From: Pseudorhizobium banfieldiae
GTDB lineage: Bacteria; Pseudomonadota; Alphaproteobacteria; Rhizobiales; Rhizobiaceae
Reading direction: 5' to 3'
Assembly (NCBI RefSeq): GCF_000967425.1
Contig: NZ_FO082820.1
Location: 3,483,501-3,547,500 of the forward strand
DNA length: 64,000 nt
The position numbers and the translations under genes are program-made. Positions 45,735 to 55,100 of the stretch are shown here, piece by piece. Below the pieces are notes generated by a model that made no database searches, was not told where the DNA came from, and was given only the letters and a program-made list of their open reading frames with translations. Each line of letters starts with the position of its first letter. Position 1 is the first letter of the stretch.

Positions 45735-48700
45735 TTATGCCCCGTAGACGAGGAGAAGATCCTTCGCGTCGATCTGGTCGCCGGCCTTTACCAGCAGTTC
45801 GGACACGACGCCGTCCCGCTCGGCATGCAGCGCCGTTTCCATCTTCATCGCCTCGATCGACAGCAGCACATCGCCAGCCTTGACCGTCTGGCCGGCGGAG
45901 ACAGCGACCGTGGAGATGACGCCCGGCATCGGCGCGCCCAGGTGGTTCGGATCCGCAGCATCCACTTTCCGTCGCACGGCGGATCCCGAGGCACCATGCA
46001 TCCGGTCCGGCACCTTGATGCGGCGCGGCTGGCCGTTCAGTTCGAAAAAGACCGTGACCATCCCCTTGTCATCGGTACCGCTGGTCGCCTGGTTGACGAT
46101 GACGAGCGTCTTGCCGCGCTCGATTTCCGCAAACAGTTCCTCGCCGTCCTCCAGACCGTAGAAATAGGCATGGGTCGGCAGAACGGAGACCGGGCCATAG
46201 GTTTCGAGCGCCTGCGCGAAGTCGGTGAAGACCTTGGGGTACATGAGGTAGGAAGCGAACTCGAAATCCGTGACGGAGCGTTCAAGCTTCGTCTCGATCG
46301 CCGTCCGTTCGGCATCAAGATCGGCATCGGCAAGCAGCGAACCCGGCCGCTCCGTATAAGGCGTGTCACCCTTGAGCGCCTTCTTCTGCAGCTTCTCCGG
46401 CCAACCCCCGGGAGGCTGACCAAGGTCACCCTTCAGCATCGACACAACCGAGTCCGGGAAGGCGATGTCTTTGTCCGGGTTCTCGACATCCGCCACCGTC
46501 AGGTCCTGGCTGACCATCATCAGCGCCATGTCGCCCACCACCTTGGAGGAGGGAGTGACCTTGACGATATCACCGAACATCCGGTTGGCGTCTGCATAGG
46601 TCTGGGCGACCCGGTGCCAGCGAGCATCGAGGCCAAGCGAGCGCGCCTGCTCCTTCAGATTGGTGAACTGCCCGCCCGGCATTTCGTGCAGATAGACTTC
46701 CGAAGCCGGTCCCTTGAGGTCGCTCTCGAACGCCGCGTACTGGTTGCGGACTGCTTCCCAGTAGAAGGAGATCCGACGTATCCACTCCGGATCAAGGTCC
46801 GGATCTCGTTCCGTGCCCGAAAGAGCCTCGACGATCGATCCGAGGCAGGGCTGCGACGTTGTGCCGGAAAACGAGTCCATCGCCGCATCGACGATGTCGA
46901 CACCGGCCTCGACGGCCGCAAGCACCGTCGCTGCCGCGATGCCCGAAGTGTCGTGCGTGTGGAAATGGATCGGCAGATCCGTCGCCTCTCGCAGCGCCTT
47001 GAAGAGGACGCGTGCGGCCGCCGGCTTCAGGAGGCCCGCCATGTCCTTGACCGCGATTATATGGGCGCCGGCCTTTTCCAGCTCCTCCGCCAGGGAGGTG
47101 TAGTACTTGAGGTCGTATTTCGGGCGTGCGGCATTGAGCAGGTCACCGGTATAGCATATGGCGGCCTCGCAGATCCGGTTCTCCTCCTGAACCGCATCCA
47201 TCGAGACGCGCATGTTCTCGACCCAGTTGAGGCAGTCGAAGACGCGGAAGACGTCGATGCCCCCGCGGGCTGCCTGCCGGACAAAGTACTTCACCACATT
47301 GTCGGGATAATTCTTGTAGCCAACGCCATTGGCGCCGCGCAGGAGCATCTGCAGGAGAAGGTTGGGGGCTCCCTCGCGAACCAGTGCGAGCCGTTCCCAT
47401 GGATCCTCAGTGAGGAAGCGCATCGAAACGTCGAATGTGGCGCCGCCCCAGCATTCCAAGGAGAACAGGTTCGGCAGGGCTCGGGCATAGACTTCCGCGA
47501 TCCGGGCGATATCGTGGGTGCGCATGCGTGTTGCAAGCAGCGACTGGTGCCCGTCCCGCATCGTCGTATCGGTCATCAGAACGCGGTTTTCGCTGCGGAT
47601 CCACGCGGCGAACCCCGTTGGCCCAAGCCGGTCGAGCATCTGCTTCGTGCCATCCGGCACCGGACCGTTGATATAGGGAACTACCGGCTTGGCGGCCTGC
47701 GGCGACGGCAGGGGCCTCCCCTTCACTTCCGGATGCCCGTTGACGCTGACATCGGCAAGATAGGTAAGCAATTTCGTGGCCCGGTCCTGCCTCTTCACCT
47801 GCGCAAAGAGCTCCGGCGTCGTGTCGATGAACTTCGTCGTGTAGGAATTGTCCCGGAAGCTCGGGTGGCCGATGATCGCCTCGAGGAAGGTGAGGTTGGT
47901 GGCAACGCCGCGGATACGGAACTCCCGCAGGGCCCGGTCCATACGGCTGATCGCTTCTTGCGGCGTGCTGCCGGATGCCGTGACCTTCACTAGTAGCGGA
48001 TCGTAATAGCGGGTGATGATCGCACCTGAATAGGCGGTGCCGCCATCGAGGCGGATCCCGAAACCGGCAGCCGAACGGTAGGCGGTGATGCGCCCATAGT
48101 CGGGAATGAAGTTCTGTTCCGGATCCTCGGTGGTGATCCGGCACTGCAGCGCGTGCCCGTTGAGGCGGATATCTTCCTGCCGCGGCACACCGGACTCGGC
48201 TGTACCGATTGCCGCGCCTTCGAGGATGTGGATCTGCGCCTTCACGATGTCGATGCCCGTGACGACCTCGGTCACCGTATGCTCGACCTGAATACGCGGG
48301 TTAACTTCGATGAAGTAGAACCTGCCGGTATCAGCATCCATCAGATATTCGACGGTGCCGGCACCGATATAACTCGTGGCCCTTGCGATCTTCAGGGAGT
48401 ACTCCGCCAGTTCCTGACGCTGCGCTTCACTGAGATAGGGGGCTGGAGCGCGTTCGACGACCTTCTGGTTACGCCGTTGGATGGAGCAGTCTCGCTCGAA
48501 GAGATGGACGACATTGCCGTGAGTGTCACCGAGGATCTGACTCTCAACGTGGCGCGCCCGCTCGACGAGCTTCTCGAGATAGACTTCGTCCTTGCCGAAG
48601 GCCGCCTTTGCCTCACGTTTCGCTTCCGTCACTTCCTTGGCGAGGTCGGCTTCCGAGCGGATGACGCGCATGCCACGGCCGCCACCGCCCCACGATGCCT

Positions 48701-49196
48701 TCAGCATCACTGGGTATCCGACCTCGGCCGCCATCCGAGCGACTTCGGCCATGTCATCCGGCAAAGGTTCCGTGGCCGGCACGACCGGCACGCCGACCGA
48801 TACCGCAAGATTGCGTGCGGCGACCTTGTTGCCGAGCTTGCGCATGGTATCGGCGGTCGGACCGATGAAGATGATACCGGCCTCGTTGCACGCGTCGACG
48901 AACTCCGGGCCTTCCGATAGCAGCCCATAGCCGGGATGGATGGCATCTGCACCCGAGAGCTTCGCAACCCGGATGATCTCCGGGATGGAGAGATAGCTCT
49001 CGATCGGCCCGAGATCCCGCTCCAGATGCGGACCGCGGCCCACCTGATAGCTTTCGTCCGCCTTGAACCGGTGGAGCGACAGCTTGTCTTCCTCGGCCCA
49101 TATCGCAACCGTCCTTATGCCGAGCTCATTGGCGGCGCGAAACACCCGAATGGCGATCTCGGAACGATTGGCGACAAGTATTTTCGATATGGGCAA
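45735..49196 (-). CDS. pyc: Pyruvate carboxylase
   Basis: A 1153-residue single-chain pyruvate carboxylase, forming oxaloacetate from pyruvate, bicarbonate and ATP. Biotin carboxylase: residues 1-460 (ILVANRSEIAIRVFRAANEL, SWGGGGRGMRVI, FIEVNPRIQVEHTVTE). Carboxyltransferase: about 540-810 (MRDGHQSLLATRMR, GGATFDVSMRFL, IAVKDMAGLLKP). C-terminal biotin domain: IEAMKMETALHAE with the biotinylated Lys near residue 1115. This anaplerotic enzyme is essential for growth on pyruvate or sugars in several rhizobia. A 12-base palindrome (49249-49260) lies upstream. Confidence 0.97.
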   Translation of the reverse strand: MPISKILVANRSEIAIRVFRAANELGIRTVAIWAEEDKLSLHRFKADESYQVGRGPHLERDLGPIESYLSIPEIIRVAKLSGADAIHPGYGLLSEGPEFVDACNEAGIIFIGPTADTMRKLGNKVAARNLAVSVGVPVVPATEPLPDDMAEVARMAAEVGYPVMLKASWGGGGRGMRVIRSEADLAKEVTEAKREAKAAFGKDEVYLEKLVERARHVESQILGDTHGNVVHLFERDCSIQRRNQKVVERAPAPYLSEAQRQELAEYSLKIARATSYIGAGTVEYLMDADTGRFYFIEVNPRIQVEHTVTEVVTGIDIVKAQIHILEGAAIGTAESGVPRQEDIRLNGHALQCRITTEDPEQNFIPDYGRITAYRSAAGFGIRLDGGTAYSGAIITRYYDPLLVKVTASGSTPQEAISRMDRALREFRIRGVATNLTFLEAIIGHPSFRDNSYTTKFIDTTPELFAQVKRQDRATKLLTYLADVSVNGHPEVKGRPLPSPQAAKPVVPYINGPVPDGTKQMLDRLGPTGFAAWIRSENRVLMTDTTMRDGHQSLLATRMRTHDIARIAEVYARALPNLFSLECWGGATFDVSMRFLTEDPWERLALVREGAPNLLLQMLLRGANGVGYKNYPDNVVKYFVRQAARGGIDVFRVFDCLNWVENMRVSMDAVQEENRICEAAICYTGDLLNAARPKYDLKYYTSLAEELEKAGAHIIAVKDMAGLLKPAAARVLFKALREATDLPIHFHTHDTSGIAAATVLAAVEAGVDIVDAAMDSFSGTTSQPCLGSIVEALSGTERDPDLDPEWIRRISFYWEAVRNQYAAFESDLKGPASEVYLHEMPGGQFTNLKEQARSLGLDARWHRVAQTYADANRMFGDIVKVTPSSKVVGDMALMMVSQDLTVADVENPDKDIAFPDSVVSMLKGDLGQPPGGWPEKLQKKALKGDTPYTERPGSLLADADLDAERTAIETKLERSVTDFEFASYLMYPKVFTDFAQALETYGPVSVLPTHAYFYGLEDGEELFAEIERGKTLVIVNQATSGTDDKGMVTVFFELNGQPRRIKVPDRMHGASGSAVRRKVDAADPNHLGAPMPGVISTVAVSAGQTVKAGDVLLSIEAMKMETALHAERDGVVSELLVKAGDQIDAKDLLLVYGA

Positions 49197-49295
49197 GGTA
49201 GATCTCCTCCATCAACCGCGGCCGTTGCTGCACTGCGAAGAGCAATAGCCGCTTAAGCGGAGAAGTTCAATTTACTCATTTTCAGAATAGCCGAG

Positions 49296-50036
49296 TCAGA
49301 TCACGATGCCCTTGCGCAGCGCGAGCGCAACCACATGCTGACGGTTCTTCGCCTTCATCTTGTCCTGCAGACCATTTATGTACCAGTCGACCGTGTGGCT
49401 CGATATCTGCAGCGTTCGGGCAATCTCCGGTGACGTCAACCCCTGAGTGAGATGGGAGATGACTTCCAGTTCGCGACGGGTGAGTGGAACACTGTCCGGT
49501 TCATGCTTCTCATGCTCCGAGGCCGCCCCCTGCAACTCAAGGTACCGCCACATGATACGCTTTGCTGCCGTATCGAAGAGACTGATCTCAACCGGTGAAA
49601 GGTCGACTGGTCGACCACTGATCGACATGTGGCCCATCAGGCCGTTCCGCCCATGGATAGGGAAGACATAGCCGTCGAGGATGCCGTGCCGCATCGCATC
49701 CTGCGTTAAGCGCTGCAGTCGAGCCCGCCGCGGATCGTTTCGCATCAGCGAAGCGGCGTCCCGCATCCGAAAGGGACGCTGAGCGACGAGCAGCATGCGT
49801 GCGACGGGATCGACCAGACCATAGCGCTTCGCGACATAGACCTGCCGCCAGTTCTCCGGCATCCGCGCAGCGAGAACATGCTCCGATTCACCGTTTTCCG
49901 GCTTTGCACGAAGTGACAGCTCGTAGAAATCGAACCGGTAAGAGCCCAGAAGGGCCTCAAGCTGGCCGACCAATTCTCCTGCAGTCTTCGCTTCGCCTGC
50001 AAGAACGAGAAGTTGCACAATTAGATGAACACTCAA
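49296..50036 (-). CDS. LuxR-family regulator with autoinducer-type domain (solo)
   Basis: A 246-residue regulator. The N-terminal autoinducer-binding-like domain spans about residues 15-165. Aligned to TraR it keeps Trp57, Tyr61, Asp70, Pro71 and a Gly near 113 (WRQVYVAKRYGLVDPV; IHGRNGLMGHMS) but has Met where Trp85 is expected. The C-terminal helix-turn-helix is LTRRELEVISHLTQGLTSPE and IARTLQISSHTVDWYINGLQ. No luxI-type synthase is present in the window. It ends 100 bases before pyc and is divergent to ndvA; it may regulate either, but this is not shown. Confidence 0.88.
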   Translation of the reverse strand: MSVHLIVQLLVLAGEAKTAGELVGQLEALLGSYRFDFYELSLRAKPENGESEHVLAARMPENWRQVYVAKRYGLVDPVARMLLVAQRPFRMRDAASLMRNDPRRARLQRLTQDAMRHGILDGYVFPIHGRNGLMGHMSISGRPVDLSPVEISLFDTAAKRIMWRYLELQGAASEHEKHEPDSVPLTRRELEVISHLTQGLTSPEIARTLQISSHTVDWYINGLQDKMKAKNRQHVVALALRKGIVI

Positions 50037-50090
50037 AGCTGCCCCCAGCTCAATGCGATTGCCTGCCTAGACGGCGAATCTCCCGCAAGT

Positions 50091-50120
50091 GTTGATAATC
50101 CAGCAGCCATGGTTATCAAC
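50091..50120. repeat. Inverted repeat in the luxR-ndvA intergenic region
   Basis: GTTGATAA (50091-50098) and TTATCAAC (50113-50120) are perfect inverted copies around a 14-base spacer that itself contains CCATGG. It lies 55 bases upstream of the luxR-type start and about 208 bases upstream of ndvA. A shorter CGCTA/TAGCG repeat follows at 50135-50148. It has the form of a dimeric regulator's site. No other feature is visible in the 291-base gap. Confidence 0.6.
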
Positions 50121-50327
50121 GGTTGAATTTGAATCGCTAGATTTAGCGCTTTGCGACGTAATACTGACAGAAACAGAATGAGCCGCCCTAGGTTCCCCAG
50201 CAGCCAGTGCAGAACTTTTCGACTTGCTATCCATTGTTCAGCGGGCCTTCATGCTGAGGCAGCTAGAGGCTCTGGCCAAACCGGGCTCTTGAGCCGCAGA
50301 CGACATATCAGGAAAGGATAGCGGCAG

Positions 50328-52091
50328 GTGACGCTGTTCCAAGTTTATACGAGAGCACTGAAGTACCTGGCCGATAACCGGTTCCGGGTCGCCGTGGTCG
50401 TTCTTGCCAACATCGTGCTGGCGGTGATCACGATCGCCGAGCCGGTGCTCTTCGGTCGCATCATTGACGCGATCTCTTCGGGCGGAGAGGTAACCGCCAT
50501 CCTGATGCTCTGGGCGGGCTTCGGCGTCTTCAACACGGTGGCTTATGTTCTCGTGGCCCGAGAAGCCGATCGGCTGGCCCACGGGCGCCGTGCTTCACTT
50601 CTGACCGAGGCCTTCGGGCGCATCATCTCGATGCCCCTCGCATGGCATCATCAGCGGGGCACCTCCAATGCGCTGCACACGCTGCTGAGGGCAAGCGAGA
50701 CACTCTTCGGCCTCTGGCTGGAGTTCATGCGAACCCATCTTGCGACGGCGGTGGCTCTGCTGCTCCTCATCCCCACGGCCTTCTCCATGGATGTGCGCAT
50801 GAGCATCGTGCTGGTGCTTCTCAGCATCAGCTACTGGATGATCGGCAAAATGGTGATGAACCGCACCAAGGAAGGTCAGGCTTCCGTGGAAGGGCATTAC
50901 CACAACGTGTTCTCGCATGTGAGCGATTCGATCAGCAATGTCTCTGTGCTGCACAGCTACAACCGCATAGAGGCGGAGACGCGAGCGCTGCAGGACTACA
51001 CGAAGAACCTTCTCGCCGCCCAATATCCCGTCCTCGACTGGTGGGCCTTGGCCAGCGCGCTCAACCGGACGGCGTCGACCGTCTCGATGATGGTGATCCT
51101 GATCATCGGCACCATTCTCGTCCAGCAGGGAGAGTTGCGGGTCGGCGACGTCATCGCCTTCATAGGCTTCGCGAACCTGCTGATCGGCCGTCTCGATCAG
51201 ATGCGGCAGTTCGCAACCCAGATCTTTGAGGCACGAGCGAAGCTCGAAGAGTTCTTCATTCTCGAAGACTCGGTCCAGGAGCGCGAAGAGCCGGCCGGCA
51301 TGGCCGAACTGACGGATGTTCGCGGCACGGTCGAGTTCAGGAACGTGTGCTTCGACTTTGCGAGCACCGCGCAGGGCATCCGGGACATCTCCTTCCTTGC
51401 CAAGGCTGGTGAGACGGTCGCAATCGTCGGTCCAACCGGGGCAGGGAAGACGACCCTCGTCAACCTGCTGCAGCGGGTCTACGACCCAAGGCAGGGACAA
51501 ATCCTCATTGACGGGATCGACATTTCGACCGTTACCCGACGCTCCCTCCGCCACTCCATCGCTACCGTCTTCCAGGACGCCGGCCTTCTCAACCGCTCGA
51601 TCACCGAAAACATCCGGCTTGGCCGTGAAGGCGCTACGGAGGAGGAAATCACCAGGGCCGCAGAGGCTGCCGCGGCGACGGACTTTATCGAGAGCCGTCT
51701 CACCGGCTACGATACGTCCGTCGGAGAACGCGGCAATCGCCTCTCTGGCGGCGAACGCCAGCGCATCGCAATCGCGCGCGCCATCCTCAAGAATGCTCCA
51801 ATCCTGGTGCTGGACGAGGCGACCAGTGCCCTCGATGTCGAAACGGAGGCCAGGGTCAAGGCGGCAATCGATCGTCTGCGGGAGAACCGTACCACCTTCA
51901 TCATTGCCCATCGCCTTTCGACCGTCAGGGATGCTGACAAGGTAATCTTCCTCGACAATGGTCGCATCGTGGAGATGGGCACGTTCGATGAACTGAGCCG
52001 TAGCGGCGGCCGCTTTACCTCCCTGCTTCGGACCAGCGGCATCCTGACGGACGAAGAGCACGCGAGCAGCATGTCCGTGGCACAGGCCTGA
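50328..52091 (+). CDS. ndvA: Cyclic beta-1,2-glucan ABC exporter
   Basis: A 587-residue half-size ABC exporter (membrane domain plus ATPase). It sends cyclic beta-1,2-glucan into the periplasm. Six membrane segments lie in residues 20-310, and the ATPase has Walker A VGPTGAGKTTLVNLLQ, signature LSGGERQRIAIARAIL and Walker B ILVLDEATSALDVETE. The start MTLFQVYTRALKYLADN is that of NdvA/ChvA. The initiation codon is GTG (50328), with AGGAAAGG about 12-19 bases upstream. It converges on ndvB, the gene for the enzyme that makes its substrate. Confidence 0.96.
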   Translation: MTLFQVYTRALKYLADNRFRVAVVVLANIVLAVITIAEPVLFGRIIDAISSGGEVTAILMLWAGFGVFNTVAYVLVAREADRLAHGRRASLLTEAFGRIISMPLAWHHQRGTSNALHTLLRASETLFGLWLEFMRTHLATAVALLLLIPTAFSMDVRMSIVLVLLSISYWMIGKMVMNRTKEGQASVEGHYHNVFSHVSDSISNVSVLHSYNRIEAETRALQDYTKNLLAAQYPVLDWWALASALNRTASTVSMMVILIIGTILVQQGELRVGDVIAFIGFANLLIGRLDQMRQFATQIFEARAKLEEFFILEDSVQEREEPAGMAELTDVRGTVEFRNVCFDFASTAQGIRDISFLAKAGETVAIVGPTGAGKTTLVNLLQRVYDPRQGQILIDGIDISTVTRRSLRHSIATVFQDAGLLNRSITENIRLGREGATEEEITRAAEAAAATDFIESRLTGYDTSVGERGNRLSGGERQRIAIARAILKNAPILVLDEATSALDVETEARVKAAIDRLRENRTTFIIAHRLSTVRDADKVIFLDNGRIVEMGTFDELSRSGGRFTSLLRTSGILTDEEHASSMSVAQA

Positions 52092-52094
52092 ACA

Positions 52095-52133
52095 ACAGGG
52101 AAGATCTCGTTCCGATGTCTTCCCTGTCTCTTT
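52095..52133 (+). terminator. Rho-independent terminator after ndvA
   Basis: ACAGGGAAGA (52095-52104) and TCTTCCCTGT (52118-52127) pair perfectly over ten bases around a 13-base loop, followed by CTCTTT. The T-rich end touches the ndvB stop codon on the other strand (52132-52134). Confidence 0.85.
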
Positions 52134-55100
52134 AGGCGATAACCTGTTCCCGCATCCTTCTGCTGGAAACCTCCGACAGCAGGATACCTTGGTCGCCGTC
52201 TACTTGGATGCCGTTGACCGAAACCGAGAGTCCCTCCTCGCGTCTCTCGACGACCACATTGTAGCGGACACCATCGACCATGATCTCGGCTGAGTAACCC
52301 AGCCAGTCGGCTGGTATCGTCGGTCGGACCACAAGACGCTCCGCCTCCCGGCGGATGCCGAGAAAGCCCTCGACTGCGACTCGGTACAGCCATCCGGCCG
52401 AACCCGTATACCAGGTCCAACCACCGCGCCCGGCGAGATCCCCGGCACCATAGACATCGGCTGCAACCACATAGGGTTCCACCCGATATTGCTCCGCAGC
52501 TTCCGCATCCCGTGTATGATTGATCGGGTTAAGGAGGTTGAAGCAACGCCAGGCTTCATCTGTTCGCCCGAGCCGGATCAGCGCGAGCACCACCCATGCC
52601 GCCGCATGGGTGTATTGCCCTCCGTTTTCGCGCACGCCGGGCGGATATGCCTTGATATAGCCGGGGTCTACGGCCGCTTCTGCGAACGGAGGCGTGAAGA
52701 GCCGGATGATCCCCGTATTGTCATCGACGAGCTCCGAAAGGACAGCATCCATCGCCTGAGCAGAGCGTTCGGGATCGCCTGCCCCGGAGAGAACACTCCA
52801 TGACTGAGAAAGGGAATCGATCCGGCACTCTGTGTTTTGCGCCGAGCCGAGCGGGGAACCATCATCGAAATAGCCGCGCCGATAGTAGGCCCCATCCCAG
52901 CCCGCAGTCTCCAGCGCTTCTTTCAGCCGCGCGGCATGCTCCTTCCAGAGCTCTTCACGAGACAGGTCTCCACGTTTTGCGGCATGGACGGCAAACTCGG
53001 TAAGCGTGCCGAGAAGGAACCACCCAAGCCAGACGCTCGAGCCCTTCCCGCCAATGCCAACGCGGTTCATTCCGTCGTTCCAGTCACCCCCGAGGATCAG
53101 CGGCAATCCATGTTCTCCGGTCCGGCTGACAGCCAGATCGAGAGCGCGGGCCGCGTGTTCATAGAGGGTGGCCGTTTGCGAGCTGGCGCCAGGCTCGAAG
53201 AAGGAGTCGTGCTGTCTCTCGTCGAGGATCGGACCCTCGATGAAGGGAAGCTCCTCATCGAGGATGGTGTCGTCCCCCGTTACCCGCATATATTCGTTTG
53301 CGGCGTAAGCGAGCCAAACCACATCGTCGGCGATCCGGGTGCGCACGCCGGCTCCTCCCTGCGGTAGCCACCAGTGCTGCACGTCTCCTTCCGGGAACTG
53401 CCGCGATCCGGCCGCGAGGATCTGCTCCCGCGCGAGCGACGGCTGCTGGGCGAGGAAAGCCAGCGTGTCCTGCAATTGGTCACGGAAGCCATATGCCCCA
53501 CTGGCCTGATAGAAGGCGCTGCGCGCCGTGATGCGGCATGCGAGCGCCTGGTAAGGAAGCCAGTGGTTCACGAGGGCGTCGAAGGCCTTGTCGGGTGTGG
53601 CGACCGACAACCTGCCGGTGAGATCACGCCAATGGCGCCTGGTCGCATCCAAGATCTGGCCGGGATTTTCGGTTCGAATTTCGCGCAGCAACGCGATCGC
53701 TTCCTCCGCTGTCTCGGCGTCCCCTAGGTAGAAGGCTATTTCCTTCTCCTCGCCGGGCGCGAGCGTGACTTCGCAGGCGACCGCCGCGCATGGATCACCG
53801 TCAATCCCAACCGAGCCGTTCAGATCCTCCAGGGATGCCAGCGCAGCCGGATAGGCGATCGATCCAAAGCGGCCGATGAAATCGCGACGGCTGGTCGTGA
53901 AGCTGGAAAGCTCTGTATTCGCACCTAAGAATGCGTGACGGCGATAGGCGGTGTTGAAGCGGTTCGTCGCCAGCAAAGCACCCGTCTCGGGGTCATTGCT
54001 CGTAACCACATAAGGCATCGTCCTGGCCGAGCTGTTTCCAAGCAGCCATTCGGCATAGGCGAACACTCGCAGTTCCCGTGGGGTCGAACCTTCGTTCCGG
54101 ACGCTGAGCGACGAGATCTTGACCGGACGCCGCTGGTCAACCGTCTGCGTCAGCGTGATCTTCAATCCCTCTTCGCGGGTCGAGAAGCTAGAATAGCCGA
54201 GCCCGTGACGCGCCTCGAAGACAGTGTCAGACTGTCTTGCGAGGGCCGCGAAGGGGCTGATGACGGCCCGGCTGTCGCGGTCAAGGACGTAGAATGCCTC
54301 GCTCGGCCGGTTGACTACAGGATCGTTCGTCCAAGCGGTAAGCTGGTAGTCTCGCGAGTTCTGTGACCAGGTGTAGCCACCGCCCTCAGTTGCGACATGG
54401 AAGCCGAACCGCTCGTTGGCGACGACATTGATCCAGGGCTGCGGGGTGTTCTGGCCGCCGCGGAGGCGAACTACGTACTCGCTTCCGTCCTTGTCGAACC
54501 CGCCGAAGCCATTCCAGAAGTCCAGACCTTCACTAAGCGCCGACCCGGATGCGGTCAGCGGATCGTGAGCGGAGACCAGCGGCCGCTGGTAGGTCGTCGC
54601 ATCGGCAGGTGTCGAGAATAGCGAGACTGCACGGTTGATCTGGTCGATGAGCTTGCCGTTGCGGGCATGAAGAACGATGCGCGCCGCAGATATGATTGCG
54701 TCGAAGGTTCCCTCGTCCATGAGATCCCGGCGCAGCACGAAAACGTGGTCACGCCCCGATTCTGCTTGGCTCGCCCGGCGCAGACCCTCACTCATGCTCT
54801 CGAGCGCATGCTGCATTTCCTGTGCGTAGGAGGAAGCCTGCTCGTTGATGATGACAAGGTCGGCGACGACCCCGCGTGAGCGAAGGTATTCCTGGGCGCT
54901 CAGCGCCTCCTTCGCCACGCCCACATCCATGTCGTCATTGATGCGCAGGACAAAGATCGGGTGGTCTCCGGATATGGCCATGGGCCAAAGTGCCGATTGC
55001 GGCTGCAGACCAGAGAGCAATGTCTCCTGGTCCGAGCGGAGATGCATGTCCGAGTATATCAGGTAGCGGGCCAGGTGCTGGAACCCCGCGGCCTGCTGGG

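Noticed and set aside
45705..47993. 762-codon plus-strand frame opposite pyc
   Set aside because: Antisense shadow; composition and lack of motifs are those of a GC-rich reverse frame.
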